Positions 26,767 to 35,612 of a DNA stretch of 64,000 nt are shown here, piece after piece (the first letter of the stretch is position 1; every line of letters begins with the position of its first letter). Origin of the DNA: Achromobacter piechaudii NBRC 102461. Its GTDB lineage: Bacteria; Pseudomonadota; Gammaproteobacteria; Burkholderiales; Burkholderiaceae_B. The position numbers and the translations under genes are program-made. The notes below the pieces were generated by a model. That model was given only the letters and a program-made list of their open reading frames with translations, had not been told where the DNA came from and did not search any database. Location: contig NZ_BCTK01000007.1 of the NCBI RefSeq assembly GCF_001571245.1, positions 248,001-312,000 of the forward strand, read 5' to 3'.

Positions 26767-27576
26767 ATGGATTTTTCAGGCTTCCCCGGCTTGGCCGGCA
26801 AGACCGCCATCATCACCGGCAGCACGCAGGGACTGGGCGCGGATATCGCGCGCGGGCTGGCGGCGGCAGGCGCCAACGTGGTGCTGGTGGGTCGCAACGC
26901 GCAGGCCGGCCTGGCGCTGGAGCAAGAACTGGACGGACGCTCGCTCTATTGCGAAACCGATATCGGCAACGACGCGCACATCCAACGCTGCATCGACGCC
27001 ACGCTGGCGCGCTTTGGCCGCCTGGATATCCTGGTGAACAACGCCTGCCAGTACGCCGACCGTGGCCTGGCGTCATCGCGCGAGGAATGGCACGCCACGC
27101 TGGACACGAACCTGGTGTCCGCCGCCATCTTCACGCAGTTGGCCGCGCCGCATCTGCCGCGCGGGGGCGTGGTGGTGAACATGGGCAGCACGGGCGGCAA
27201 GTTCGGCGCGGCCGGGCGCGCGCTGTATCCGGCGTCCAAGGCAGCGATGTTGCAGATCACCAAGAACTTCGCGGTAGAGCTGGCGCCGGCCGGCGTGCGG
27301 GTGCTGGCGGTGTCGCCGGCCTGGACGTGGTCGCCGTCCGTCGAGCAGCTATCGGGCGGATCGCGCCAGGCGGCGGACGCCGTGGGGGCCCACTTTCATC
27401 CGTTGGGCCGGGTGGGGTCGGGCGAGGAGATCGCCGCCGCCGTGTGCTTTGCCTGTTCGGACGCGGCGTCGTGGATGACGGGCGTGGACCTGCCGGTCGA
27501 TGGCGGCTTTTCCATCCTGGGCCCTGACCGTGGCATCTCGCCGCGCGTGTGGTTCAAGGAGCTGGGGCCGTCTTGA
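26767..27576 (+). CDS. SDR-family oxidoreductase
   Basis: A 269-residue short-chain dehydrogenase with the NAD(P) motif TGSTQGLG near residue 18, NNACQ near 92, Ser in NMGSTGGKFG, and Tyr-Lys in YPASKAA. The start at 26767 is chosen because it begins just before the Rossmann fold; an upstream extension overlaps the previous gene. In a Rieske operon, an SDR would be expected to rearomatise the cis-dihydrodiol to a catechol, which is the likely role. It ends the operon, convergent with fapA. Confidence 0.83.
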   Translation: MDFSGFPGLAGKTAIITGSTQGLGADIARGLAAAGANVVLVGRNAQAGLALEQELDGRSLYCETDIGNDAHIQRCIDATLARFGRLDILVNNACQYADRGLASSREEWHATLDTNLVSAAIFTQLAAPHLPRGGVVVNMGSTGGKFGAAGRALYPASKAAMLQITKNFAVELAPAGVRVLAVSPAWTWSPSVEQLSGGSRQAADAVGAHFHPLGRVGSGEEIAAAVCFACSDAASWMTGVDLPVDGGFSILGPDRGISPRVWFKELGPS

Positions 27577-27594
27577 TGGGCGTGGCGGTGGCGT

Positions 27595-27634
27595 AAAAAA
27601 GCCGCGTCGGCCATCAGTATGGCAACGACGCGGC
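27595..27634 (-). terminator. Rho-independent terminator for fapA
   Basis: Read on the minus strand, GCCGCGTCG pairs perfectly with CGACGCGGC (27626-27634 with 27601-27609) and is followed by TTTTTT (27600-27595). It begins 11 bases after the fapA stop codon. The same stem may also stop the convergent plus-strand operon. Confidence 0.8.
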
Positions 27635-27644
27635 GGTATTGCTG

Positions 27645-29390
27645 TCAGCGGATGACGATCTCGCCTTCTTCCAAACCGGCCTTGCCGCCGATCTGGTCTT
27701 CCAAAAATTCCTGCACCTTGTTGCCCAGCTGAATCTTCGCGCCGCTGCAAAAGCGGCGCGTGGCTACGACGGTGGCGGTGTGCAGCGGTTGCAGGTCGCG
27801 CACCAGCTGCGCTTCTTCCTGATCCAGCTCCAGCAGGTCGCCGCTGAGTTTGACGTGCGTGTTGCGGGCCCGGTCCACCACGTCGCCCGGCGCGCGTTGC
27901 GGATTGGCCTGCAGGAACATCAGCAACTGCTCAAGCTTGGCCTTTTCCTCGTTCATCTTCAGGCGCTTGCGGGTCAGGGCCGAGCGCTTGATGTCGGCGT
28001 GCGGATCCAGACCGGCCTGGACCAGCGTGGGCATGCCGGAGGGCGATCCGATCGTGCCGGCGCGCACGGCGTTCAGCGCGCGGATCTGGCCGCCAGTGAT
28101 TGCGCTTTGCTGCGTGTTGGGCGGACCCACCTGAACGCTGCCGCCTGCTGCGATGCTGCTCTGGCGGATCTCGCGCTCGACCTCGACGTCTTTGCCGGCG
28201 CTGATGATGGCGTTTTCGATGAACTTCGCGCGCAGGATGCCGCCACAGACGATGTGAGCGGTGCGGGCGGTGGCGGTGGGGTCCTGCAAGGCTTCCGCCA
28301 TGCCGATGATGCCGCCCTTGACCGTGACGCTGCCGCCGGCCTCGACCAGGGCGGCTTCGATGGTGCCATTGACGACGACGTCACCGGTGACGCGCACTTC
28401 CATCGTGGCGGCGATGTCGCCGCGCACCTGTAGCGAGCCTTCGAACGTGATGTTGCCGGTGGACAGGTCGACGGCGTCCACCTCGACCATCGGGTTCACC
28501 TGCACGCCGTGGCTGATCAGCGTGGGCGTGCCGGCGATGGTGGCGCGCAGCAGCAAGGGGTCTTCAGGATCGACGGCGACGCCGGAGAGTTCTTTGGAGA
28601 ACGGCGTGTCGGGCAATTCTTCGGGCAGCACCGGCTCGCCCAGCACGTTGATGCCGTCCACGCCGGGCAGCGGCGGGATGCGGCGCATCAGCGGCGTACC
28701 GGGCGACACCAGCAGCAGGCTGCCCAGATCGCGGTAGTCCACCTGCGCCAGCTCATCGATTTCCTGCGCGCGCGGCTTCAGACGGTCCAGCAGGCTTTCG
28801 AAGCGGGTGGGGGTGCCGCGCGTGGGCGGCGTGCCTTGCGCGATCAATACGGTGTTGCTCGCGCCTTTTTCCACGGCCTCCACCAGCGCCTGGTCCAGCA
28901 CGCCGTGCACGATGCCGCGGTCGACTACCGCCTGGCGCAGCATGTCCAGCGTGACCGGTTGGCCGCCTTTGGGCGGGTGCAGCGTCAGCAGCGCCGTCAT
29001 GCGGGTGGGGTCCAGTTCCAGCTCGAACGCGCCGTCCACCACCATGCCCACGGGAAAATGAACCGGTTCGGCTGCGGTGCGGCAGCGGTCGATGAAGGCC
29101 AGCACGGCGTGGTTGTCCAGCGCCTCGGCGCTCCAGCCCTGGGCGACGGCAGCGGCGGTCAGCGATTCCCAGCTGGGCAGGTTCGTATTGATCGTGGGGG
29201 CAGGATCGGCTTCGACGGCCAGGTCGGCGTCGGCTTGTTGCGCGTCCTCGCCATTGGCTTCGCCGTCGCCGGCGGCCGGCGGGGCGTGGTCACTAGGAGA
29301 AGGGTCGGGGCGTGGGGGAGGCGTGTAAATAGCCGTCAGGACGTTGGTGCTGGTCTCCAGCACCAGCTGGAGCGTGTTTTCTGCGTCCAT
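27645..29390 (-). CDS. FapA-family (DUF342) polymer-like beta-helix protein
   Basis: A 581-residue protein. The N-terminal ~200 residues are acidic and proline-rich. The centre (about 230-480) has repeated short segments such as GNITFEGSLQVRGDIAATMEVRVTGDVVVNGTIEAALVEAGG, typical of the right-handed beta-helix in FapA/DUF342 proteins. A coiled-coil-like KRKRLKMNEEKAKLEQ stretch follows. ATG 29390 is preferred over the upstream ATG because GGAGAGG lies 5 bases before it. DUF342 proteins are poorly understood; some are linked to flagellar placement or cell envelope. No function is assigned here. Confidence 0.75.
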   Translation of the reverse strand: MDAENTLQLVLETSTNVLTAIYTPPPRPDPSPSDHAPPAAGDGEANGEDAQQADADLAVEADPAPTINTNLPSWESLTAAAVAQGWSAEALDNHAVLAFIDRCRTAAEPVHFPVGMVVDGAFELELDPTRMTALLTLHPPKGGQPVTLDMLRQAVVDRGIVHGVLDQALVEAVEKGASNTVLIAQGTPPTRGTPTRFESLLDRLKPRAQEIDELAQVDYRDLGSLLLVSPGTPLMRRIPPLPGVDGINVLGEPVLPEELPDTPFSKELSGVAVDPEDPLLLRATIAGTPTLISHGVQVNPMVEVDAVDLSTGNITFEGSLQVRGDIAATMEVRVTGDVVVNGTIEAALVEAGGSVTVKGGIIGMAEALQDPTATARTAHIVCGGILRAKFIENAIISAGKDVEVEREIRQSSIAAGGSVQVGPPNTQQSAITGGQIRALNAVRAGTIGSPSGMPTLVQAGLDPHADIKRSALTRKRLKMNEEKAKLEQLLMFLQANPQRAPGDVVDRARNTHVKLSGDLLELDQEEAQLVRDLQPLHTATVVATRRFCSGAKIQLGNKVQEFLEDQIGGKAGLEEGEIVIR

Positions 29391-29625
29391 CTTTGCCTCT
29401 CCATGCCCGGCACGTGCGGCCAGGTTCATTCATTTGGAAAATAATCGAAATATTACGACATATTAGCCTGCGCGTCCGCCGTATGCCCTAGGTATGTCCC
29501 CCAGGTTCCCAGAGCGCGGTCGCGGGGTCGCAGGACTAGGACGTAGGGCCTAGCGACAAACCGGAGCGACCGCCGCAGCATAGGGGCTCGCCAACGCGTC
29601 TGCGGACGCCGCCGGAGCCCCAACC

Positions 29626-30378
29626 ATGGACCCTCGACACCGAACCATCCCGCTGGCCTTCAACGCCTTTGTGGCGCGCGCCGGTGGCATGGCGGTGCTG
29701 ATGGCCCTGGCGTTGGGCGCTCTGGCGCTGGCGCCCGCGCGACCCGCGCAGGCCGCCGAGATCTACCGCTACAAAGACCCCTACGGCGTGTGGCGCGCGA
29801 TGAAGGTGCCTACCGGCTACGCCAAGCATTACAAGCGGGCGCAGACCCGCGCGGCGTGGCGCGGCAATGGCCTCAAGGTCTGTCTGGAATGCGCGCCGCA
29901 GGCAGGCGACGGCGCGCGGCTGGCGGCGCTGGGTCCGACCTCGCGCGCGCTGCGCTGGGGCGAGGCCAAGACGCCCACCGCGCACGATGGCCTGATCGAA
30001 CGCGCCGCCAAGGATTCCGGCGTGGATCGGGCATTGCTCACGGCGGTCATCGCTATCGAATCCGGGTTTCGCAGCGACGCGCGTTCGCCCAAGGGCGCGC
30101 TGGGTCTGATGCAGCTGATGCCGTCGACGGCAGCGGCTGTGCTGGCGGTGGACGATATCGAACGCGCGCTGGTCGACCCGGCCACGAATGTGCAGGCAGG
30201 CTCGCGCCACCTGCGCCGGCTGATCGACCAATATCCTGGCCGCCTGGATCTGGCGCTGGCCGCGTACAACGCAGGCGAAGGGGCGGTGCGCAAATACGAT
30301 GCCGTGCCGCCGTATGCCGAAACGCAGGCGTATGTCAGGGACGTGACCGCCCTGTACGAACACTACAAGACGCCCTGA
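29626..30378 (+). CDS. Lytic transglycosylase, SLT family
   Basis: A 250-residue exported muramidase. A long signal peptide ends near ARPAQA. A small region with IYRYKDPYGVWRAMK (DUF4124-like) follows. The C-terminal SLT domain has the catalytic glutamate in AVIAIESGFRSDARS, then KGALGLMQLMPSTA and LALAAYNAGEGAV. It cleaves peptidoglycan non-hydrolytically in the periplasm. The upstream GGAG in GGAGCCCCAACC supports 29626. It stands alone between two minus-strand operons. Confidence 0.87.
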   Translation: MDPRHRTIPLAFNAFVARAGGMAVLMALALGALALAPARPAQAAEIYRYKDPYGVWRAMKVPTGYAKHYKRAQTRAAWRGNGLKVCLECAPQAGDGARLAALGPTSRALRWGEAKTPTAHDGLIERAAKDSGVDRALLTAVIAIESGFRSDARSPKGALGLMQLMPSTAAAVLAVDDIERALVDPATNVQAGSRHLRRLIDQYPGRLDLALAAYNAGEGAVRKYDAVPPYAETQAYVRDVTALYEHYKTP

Positions 30379-30422
30379 GCAAGACAGGCGCCCGGCTTGC
30401 GGCCCGGCGCCCTGGCTCATCT

Positions 30423-31700
30423 TCAGAGAGAGGCGAAGACTTTTTCGGCGATATCCAGCGTGGACTGGATGACCGCGTCGTCGTGCGTGGCGGACACGAA
30501 GCCGGCTTCGAAGGCCGACGGCGCGAAGTGCACGCCGTGGTCCAGCATGGCATGGAAGAATCGGTTGAACGCAGCCGTGTCGCATTTGGAGACTTCGGCG
30601 AACGACGTGGGCACCGTGTCGCTGAAGTAGATGCCGAACATGCCACCCACCGAGTCCGCCGAAAACGGCAGGCCGGCGGCGCGGGCGCGCGCTTGCAGGC
30701 CTTCGGCCAGCTTGGCGGTCTGGGCCGACAGTTTTTCGTAGAAGCCGGGCGCGGCGATCAGGCGCAGCGTGGCCAGGCCGGCAGCCACGGCCACCGGGTT
30801 GCCCGACAGCGTGCCGGCCTGATAGACGCTGCCCAGCGGGGCGATGTGTTTCATCACTTCGGCGCTGCCGCCGAAAGCGCCCACCGGCATGCCGCCGCCG
30901 ATCACCTTGGCCAGCGTGGTGATGTCCGGCTTCACGCCAGTCAGACCTTGCACGCCTTGCGGGCCCACGCGGAACCCCGTCATCACTTCGTCGAAAATCA
31001 GCAGCGCGCCGTGCTGGGTGCAGACCTCGCGCAGCCCTTCGAGAAAGCCCGGCGCGGGCTTGATCAGGTTCATGTTGCCGGCGACCGGCTCCACGATGAT
31101 GCAGGCGATGTCGGCACCATGCTGGGCGAAGGCTTCGCGCACGGCATCCAGGTTGTTGTATTCCAGGGTCAGCGTGTGCGAGACGAATTCGGGCGGCACG
31201 CCGGCCGAGCTGGGGTTGCCGAAGGTCAGCAGGCCGGACCCGGCCTTGACCAGCAGGCTGTCCGAGTGGCCGTGATAGCAGCCTTCGAACTTCACGATCT
31301 TGGCGCGGCCGGTTGCGCCGCGCGCCAGCCGGATCGCGGTCATGGTGGCTTCGGTGCCGGAGCTGACCAGGCGCACCTGTTCCAGCGAGGGCAGGCGCGA
31401 AATCAGCACTTCGGCCAATTCGATTTCAGCTTCGGTGGGCGCGCCGAACGACAGGCCGTTGACGGCGGCATCCTGCACCGCGCGCACGACTTCGGGATGC
31501 GAATGGCCCAGGATGGCGGGGCCCCACGAGCCCACGTAATCGATGTACTGCTTGTCGTCCGCGTCCCATACGTAAGGGCCTTGCGCGCGCTTGATGAATC
31601 GCGGCGTGCCGCCCACGGAGCGGAAAGCGCGCACGGGCGAATTGACGCCGCCGGGGATGCTGCGGCAGGCGCGGTCGAAAAGCTGTTCGTTACGGGACAT
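30423..31700 (-). CDS. hemL: Glutamate-1-semialdehyde 2,1-aminomutase
   Basis: The 425-residue PLP enzyme converts glutamate-1-semialdehyde to 5-aminolevulinate in the C5 haem pathway. Recognisable motifs are [11 protein letters not shown] at the N-terminus, [20 protein letters not shown], the [13 protein letters not shown]sp that contacts the PLP ring, and the PLP lysine in [18 protein letters not shown]. Full length for the family. It follows thiE by five bases on the same strand, so thiD-like, thiE and hemL form one operon. Confidence 0.95.
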   Translation of the reverse strand: MSRNEQLFDRACRSIPGGVNSPVRAFRSVGGTPRFIKRAQGPYVWDADDKQYIDYVGSWGPAILGHSHPEVVRAVQDAAVNGLSFGAPTEAEIELAEVLISRLPSLEQVRLVSSGTEATMTAIRLARGATGRAKIVKFEGCYHGHSDSLLVKAGSGLLTFGNPSSAGVPPEFVSHTLTLEYNNLDAVREAFAQHGADIACIIVEPVAGNMNLIKPAPGFLEGLREVCTQHGALLIFDEVMTGFRVGPQGVQGLTGVKPDITTLAKVIGGGMPVGAFGGSAEVMKHIAPLGSVYQAGTLSGNPVAVAAGLATLRLIAAPGFYEKLSAQTAKLAEGLQARARAAGLPFSADSVGGMFGIYFSDTVPTSFAEVSKCDTAAFNRFFHAMLDHGVHFAPSAFEAGFVSATHDDAVIQSTLDIAEKVFASL

Positions 31701-31705
31701 GGCGG

Positions 31706-32371
31706 TCAGGGCTTGCGTAAAGGGTTGACGGAATAGGGCGCCGAGCAGGCGGCAGCGGCCGCGCGGATGCTGGGCGCTTCGAAAAGCGCGGTGATGACGG
31801 CGATGGCGTCGGCGCCGGCCTGGGCGACCAGCGGCGCGTTGTCGGGCGTGATGCCGCCGATGGCGACGACGGCGGGCCGGGGCGCGTCGCGCTCATCGAC
31901 CAGACGGCGGGCCTCGGTCAGCACGGACAGCGGCGCGCGCACGGTGTCGGGCTTGACGGTGGACGCGTACATGGCGCCGAAGGCGATGTAGTCCGCGCCG
32001 GCGTCCAGCAGTTCACGCGCCCGGTTGAGGTCGTCGTAGCTGGAGCCGCCCAGGATCAGGTCCGGGCCGGCTTCGGCGCGGATGCGCGCCAGGCTTTCGT
32101 CGTCGCGGCCGACGTGTGCGCCGTCTGCGCCGACGTCCAGCGCCAGGCGCCAGTCGTCATTGATGAGGAACACCACGCCCAGCTCGCGGCACAGCGGCGC
32201 CAGCGCGCGCGCCTGTTCGGCGCGCACGGCGTCGGGCACATTCTTGCGCCGCAGTTGCAGCGAACGCATGCCGCCTTCGGCAGCCTTGCGCACGGCTTGC
32301 AGCAGGCGGTCGGTGTCGTCCCATTCGGGGGTGACACCATACAGGCCGGAAGGAAAGCGCAGCGGTTTCAT
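31706..32371 (-). CDS. thiE: Thiamine-phosphate synthase
   Basis: A 221-residue TIM-barrel enzyme joining HMP-PP and thiazole phosphate to thiamine phosphate. Motifs: LQLRRKN (the pyrophosphate-binding region), [23 protein letters not shown], and [30 protein letters not shown]. The QLR motif and the [10 protein letters not shown] segment are intact. The start overlaps the thiD-like stop by ATGA. A longer upstream frame is the shadow of the thiD-like gene. Confidence 0.9.
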   Translation of the reverse strand: MKPLRFPSGLYGVTPEWDDTDRLLQAVRKAAEGGMRSLQLRRKNVPDAVRAEQARALAPLCRELGVVFLINDDWRLALDVGADGAHVGRDDESLARIRAEAGPDLILGGSSYDDLNRARELLDAGADYIAFGAMYASTVKPDTVRAPLSVLTEARRLVDERDAPRPAVVAIGGITPDNAPLVAQAGADAIAVITALFEAPSIRAAAAACSAPYSVNPLRKP

Positions 32372-33177
32372 TGCGGTTGGATCCGATTGGGAATGCGCCG
32401 GCCCATGCCGGGCAGGAAGCTGGCGGCGACCGAGGCGTCGGCGTGGGCCAGGCCCTCGCGCACCGCTTCGGGCATTTCCAGTCCGCGCGCCAGCATGGCG
32501 GTGATGGCCGTAGCGGCCAGGCCGCCGGCATCGCCGTTGCGGTCGGGCGGGGCCTGCCATGGCCAGGTGTGCGTCTGGCCGCTGGGGCCCAGCAGCACGT
32601 TGGCGAAGTGGCCGGGGCGCTGCGGGCTGCCCAACACCAGCACCCACTGGGCGCCGGCCGCCACCAGGGCGTGCATGGGCGAAGGTGCGTCCCCGATATC
32701 GATGTCGCCGTCGGCGTGCCACTGCGCCAGCCGCAGGTGCTCGATGACCAGCAGATTGGTCTGCGGCAGCACCAGTTCCAGGGTGGCGGCCAGCAGGTCG
32801 TCGGCTTCGTCTTCGTCGGCGGCGTCGGCCGGCAACGGAGCGCGCTGGCCCAGATGCAGCACCAGCGGCACCTGGCTGTAATCAGCGGCCACCTGCGCGG
32901 CCACGCTGGCAGTTTCGGCGGTGTATAGTCCGCCCACCTTGATCGCCTGCACGGACATATCTTCCAGCAGGCAGCGTGCCTGGTCGTCCAGCAGGTCGGG
33001 CGAAACGGGATGGATTTCTTCGATGCCGGCAGTGTCCTGCACGGTCAGTGCGGTCACGGCCGCGAGGCCATGACAGCCCAGGCGGGCGCAGGTGACGGAG
33101 TCTGCGGGCAGGCCGTCGGATCCCGAGGGATCGAACGGGCCGAAGACCAAAACGAGAGGGGGGGTAACGGGGGCCAC
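32368..33177 (-). CDS. ThiD-like (hydroxymethylpyrimidine kinase family) protein, divergent
   Basis: A ribokinase-fold protein of 269 residues. The N-terminus follows the ThiD pattern (VFGPFDPSGSDGLPADSVTCARLGCHGLAAVTALTVQDT). Near the C-terminus the ThiD active-site motif HGTGCTL is replaced by NGDAGGL (214-220), so the catalytic cysteine position is Gly218. Linkage to thiE supports a thiamine role, but phosphorylation of HMP-P by the usual mechanism is doubtful. The start is a GTG at 33177 without a clear ribosome site, so the N-terminus is uncertain. Confidence 0.75.
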   Translation of the reverse strand: MAPVTPPLVLVFGPFDPSGSDGLPADSVTCARLGCHGLAAVTALTVQDTAGIEEIHPVSPDLLDDQARCLLEDMSVQAIKVGGLYTAETASVAAQVAADYSQVPLVLHLGQRAPLPADAADEDEADDLLAATLELVLPQTNLLVIEHLRLAQWHADGDIDIGDAPSPMHALVAAGAQWVLVLGSPQRPGHFANVLLGPSGQTHTWPWQAPPDRNGDAGGLAATAITAMLARGLEMPEAVREGLAHADASVAASFLPGMGRRIPNRIQPQ

Positions 33178-33338
33178 GTGGACAGCGCTTGAGCTTTAGC
33201 GGAGTACCCGGACTCATTTTGAGGTGAATCAGGGGAACCCCTATTGGGTTTCGGTAAGATTGTCCCCATTCTAATGGAAGCCCCCCACCTTTGCCCCGAC
33301 GCGGGGAACCGGGTCGGGATTTGATGTAAGAGAGAACT

Positions 33339-33503
33339 ATGCGTACTTGGATGTGTCTGATTTGCGGCTGGGTCTATGACGAAGAGGCCGGCCTGCCCGA
33401 CGAAGGTATCGCGCCCGGCACCCGCTGGGAAGACGTGCCGCCGAACTGGGTCTGTCCCGAATGCGGCGCCCGCAAAGAGGACTTCGAATTGATGGAAATC
33501 TGA
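33339..33503 (+). CDS. rubA: Rubredoxin
   Basis: A 54-residue one-iron electron carrier. The two cysteine pairs are CLIC (6-9) and CPEC (39-42), spaced as in classical rubredoxins, with the conserved WEDVPPNWVCP segment between. It is divergent from the thiD-like gene, with 161 bases between, and precedes yqgE. In betaproteobacteria a solo rubredoxin near hemL is common; it may serve alkane or fatty-acid oxygenases or oxidative stress, not shown here. Confidence 0.93.
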   Translation: MRTWMCLICGWVYDEEAGLPDEGIAPGTRWEDVPPNWVCPECGARKEDFELMEI

Positions 33504-33539
33504 AGCCTACCCGCTGACCCATTCCGCCAGGGCTCGTAA

Positions 33540-33558
33540 GATGGGGCATCGCCCCATC
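33540..33558 (+). repeat. Perfect 8-bp hairpin between rubA and yqgE
   Basis: GATGGGGC pairs with GCCCCATC around an ATC loop, 37 bases after the rubredoxin stop. There is no T-run, so it is a weak terminator candidate or an mRNA-stabilising element. Confidence 0.4.
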
Positions 33559-33651
33559 CCACGCAACCGAAGACGGTTTGCCGACAGGCAAGATGGCCAC
33601 GCTGGCGTGCGCCACGTCATCGGTTCTTTCAGACTACCCAAAGGGGTTGCC

Positions 33652-34239
33652 ATGACGGAAAAACATCACGAATCCGCCGCGTCGCAGGCGGCCAACTTTG
33701 CCAACCAGTTCCTGATCGCCATGCCCGGCATGGTCGAGGGCAGCCTGGCGGGCTCGGTTATCTACGTGTGCGAACACACCGAGCGCGGCGCGCTGGGCCT
33801 GGTCATCAACCGGCCCACCGACCTGACGCTGGGCACCTTGTTCGAACGCATCGAATTGACGCTTGAGATCGGCCCCGTCAAAGACACGCTGGTCTACTTT
33901 GGCGGCCCCGTCCAGACCGACCGGGGTTTCGTGCTGCACGCGCCTGCGGGCGACTACAGTTCCAGCATCAAGATGGGCGCAATGGCGCTGACCACTTCGC
34001 GCGATGTGCTGCAAGCCGTGGCCGATGGCAACGGCCCGGCGCGCATGCTGGTCACGCTGGGTTACGCCGGCTGGGGCGCCGGACAGCTGGAAAGCGAAAT
34101 GGGCCAGAACGCGTGGCTCAACGTCGGCGCCGACGACCACATCATCTTCGACGTACCCGCCGAAGATCGCTACCCCGCGGCGCTCAAGCTGCTGGGCATC
34201 GATCCGGTCATGCTGGCGGGCGATGCGGGCCATGCCTGA
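33652..34239 (+). CDS. yqgE: YqgE/AlgH family protein
   Basis: The 195-residue protein is full length. Family motifs are FLIAMPGMVEGSLAGSVIYVCEHTERGALGLVINRP near residues 20-55 and the later YFGGPVQTDRGFVLH and GYAGWGAGQLESEM. The biochemical function of the family is unknown. It overlaps yqgF by 8 bases, the usual pair. The start at 33652 lies a short way after AAGGGG. Confidence 0.92.
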   Translation: MTEKHHESAASQAANFANQFLIAMPGMVEGSLAGSVIYVCEHTERGALGLVINRPTDLTLGTLFERIELTLEIGPVKDTLVYFGGPVQTDRGFVLHAPAGDYSSSIKMGAMALTTSRDVLQAVADGNGPARMLVTLGYAGWGAGQLESEMGQNAWLNVGADDHIIFDVPAEDRYPAALKLLGIDPVMLAGDAGHA

Positions 34240-34633
34240 AGAAACACTGCTAGGGTTCGACTTCGGCGAAAAAAAGATCGGCATCGCCATCGGCAACACC
34301 CTGACGCGTCAGGCGCGCCCGCTGGAAATCATCTTCAGTGAAATCCGCGACGCGCGCTTCGGCCGCATCGCGGCGCTGTTGCAGGAATGGCAACCGCACC
34401 GCGTGGTGGTGGGCCTGGCGCTGGATGCCGACGGTGGCGAACAAGCCGCCACGGCGCGCTGCCGGCGCTTCGCCAACCAGCTGCACGGCCGTTTCGGCAT
34501 CGCCGTCGAACTCGTCGACGAGCGCGGTTCCAGTATGGAAGCGCAGCGCCTGCTGGGCACGCACGCGGCCGACGACGCCATGGCCGCGGCGGTCATCCTG
34601 CAACGATATCTCGATACCTTGCCGGCGCCGTAA
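34232..34633 (+). CDS. yqgF: Putative pre-16S rRNA nuclease YqgF/RuvX
   Basis: An RNase H-like nuclease of 133 residues. It has LGFDFGEKKIGIAIGN (first catalytic Asp), VVGLALDADGGE, and a C-terminal DERGSSMEAQ followed by HAADDAMAAAVILQRYL carrying the last acidic residues. It acts in 16S rRNA 5'-end maturation in E. coli. The start overlaps the yqgE stop, which excludes longer frames. The next gene starts 22 bases on. Confidence 0.9.
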   Translation: MPEETLLGFDFGEKKIGIAIGNTLTRQARPLEIIFSEIRDARFGRIAALLQEWQPHRVVVGLALDADGGEQAATARCRRFANQLHGRFGIAVELVDERGSSMEAQRLLGTHAADDAMAAAVILQRYLDTLPAP

Positions 34634-34655
34634 TGCGCGCGGGCGGGCTGATTCC

Positions 34656-35612
34656 ATGCTCAATCCGCAACTTGATCGCCGTGGCGAACTGATTCATCTG
34701 CTGACCACGGAAGGGCTGCCCAAGCGCCACGTCGAGCGCCTGCTCGATGCGGCCCGCGCCTGCGCCACCGCCGATACGCTGGCGGACACGTCGGCCCTGT
34801 CCGATCCGCTTCCTCCTGCCGATCCCTGCCCCGTCTTTCTGGCGCTGGGCGATGACCTTGCCGACCGCGACGCCTACGCGGCCTGCGCCACGCGCCTGTC
34901 GCTGCTGCCGGTGGTGCTGGACGCGCAAGCCGTCGATCCGCTGGCCGGCGATCCCCTGGCCCAGACCGTGGCCGCCCTTCAACCCGGCGTACTGGTGCTG
35001 CGGCACGCGGCCAGCGGCGCGGCGCATTGCGCGGCCGCGCATGCCGCGCCGGGATTGCGCGTCATCAACGCGGGCGATGGTTGGCATGCCGACCCGTTAC
35101 CCGCGCTGGCGCTGGTGCTGGCAATGCTGAACGCCAGGCAGGACCTGACCAACCTGGCCGTGACGCTGGTGGGCGACGTCCGCCATTCCCGCGTGGCGCG
35201 CTCGGTCATCCACGCCATGACCACGCTGGGCGTGCCCGAAGTGCGCGTGGTCGCCCCGCGCACCTTGCTGCCCGAGGGCCTGCCGCAGCTGGGCGTGCGC
35301 GAATGCGAAAGCCTTGGCGCAGGCCTGCAAGACGCCGATGTCATCATCGTCCTGCCCCTGCGGGTCGAGCAGATCAGCGGCGCGCTGCTGCCCTCCGCGC
35401 GTGAATATGCGCACGCCCATGGGCTGTCGGCCGCGACCCTCGCCGCCGCCAAACCGGACGCGTTGCTGCTGCCCGCCGGCGCATTGACGCCGGGCGTGGA
35501 AGTCGACGCCGATCTGGCCGCCAGCCTGCCGCCCATACAGGCGCAACTGGCCGATCTTGAACAACACCTGCGCCTGGCCGCGCTACGCGTGCTGGCGGGA
35601 GCCGCGCCATGA
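34656..35612 (+). CDS. Aspartate carbamoyltransferase homologue without active-site residues (PyrB pseudoenzyme)
   Basis: A 318-residue protein aligned along its whole length with PyrB: N-terminal GELIHLLTTEGLP, RHAASGAAH, RVINAGDG, TLVGDVRHSRVARS and GALLPSAREY are retained. The carbamoyl-phosphate loop STRTR is LADRD (68-72), the catalytic Lys is Ala97, the HPTQ motif is DPLP (146-149), the later Arg/Gln pair is Pro234/Arg236, and HPGP is PAGA (273-276). Only the RH arginine and the SRVARS arginines remain. Catalysis is therefore very unlikely. The frame is intact, and it is ATGA-coupled to the PyrC' homologue. It may be structural or regulatory; a true PyrB must exist elsewhere. Confidence 0.85.
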   Translation: MLNPQLDRRGELIHLLTTEGLPKRHVERLLDAARACATADTLADTSALSDPLPPADPCPVFLALGDDLADRDAYAACATRLSLLPVVLDAQAVDPLAGDPLAQTVAALQPGVLVLRHAASGAAHCAAAHAAPGLRVINAGDGWHADPLPALALVLAMLNARQDLTNLAVTLVGDVRHSRVARSVIHAMTTLGVPEVRVVAPRTLLPEGLPQLGVRECESLGAGLQDADVIIVLPLRVEQISGALLPSAREYAHAHGLSAATLAAAKPDALLLPAGALTPGVEVDADLAASLPPIQAQLADLEQHLRLAALRVLAGAAP

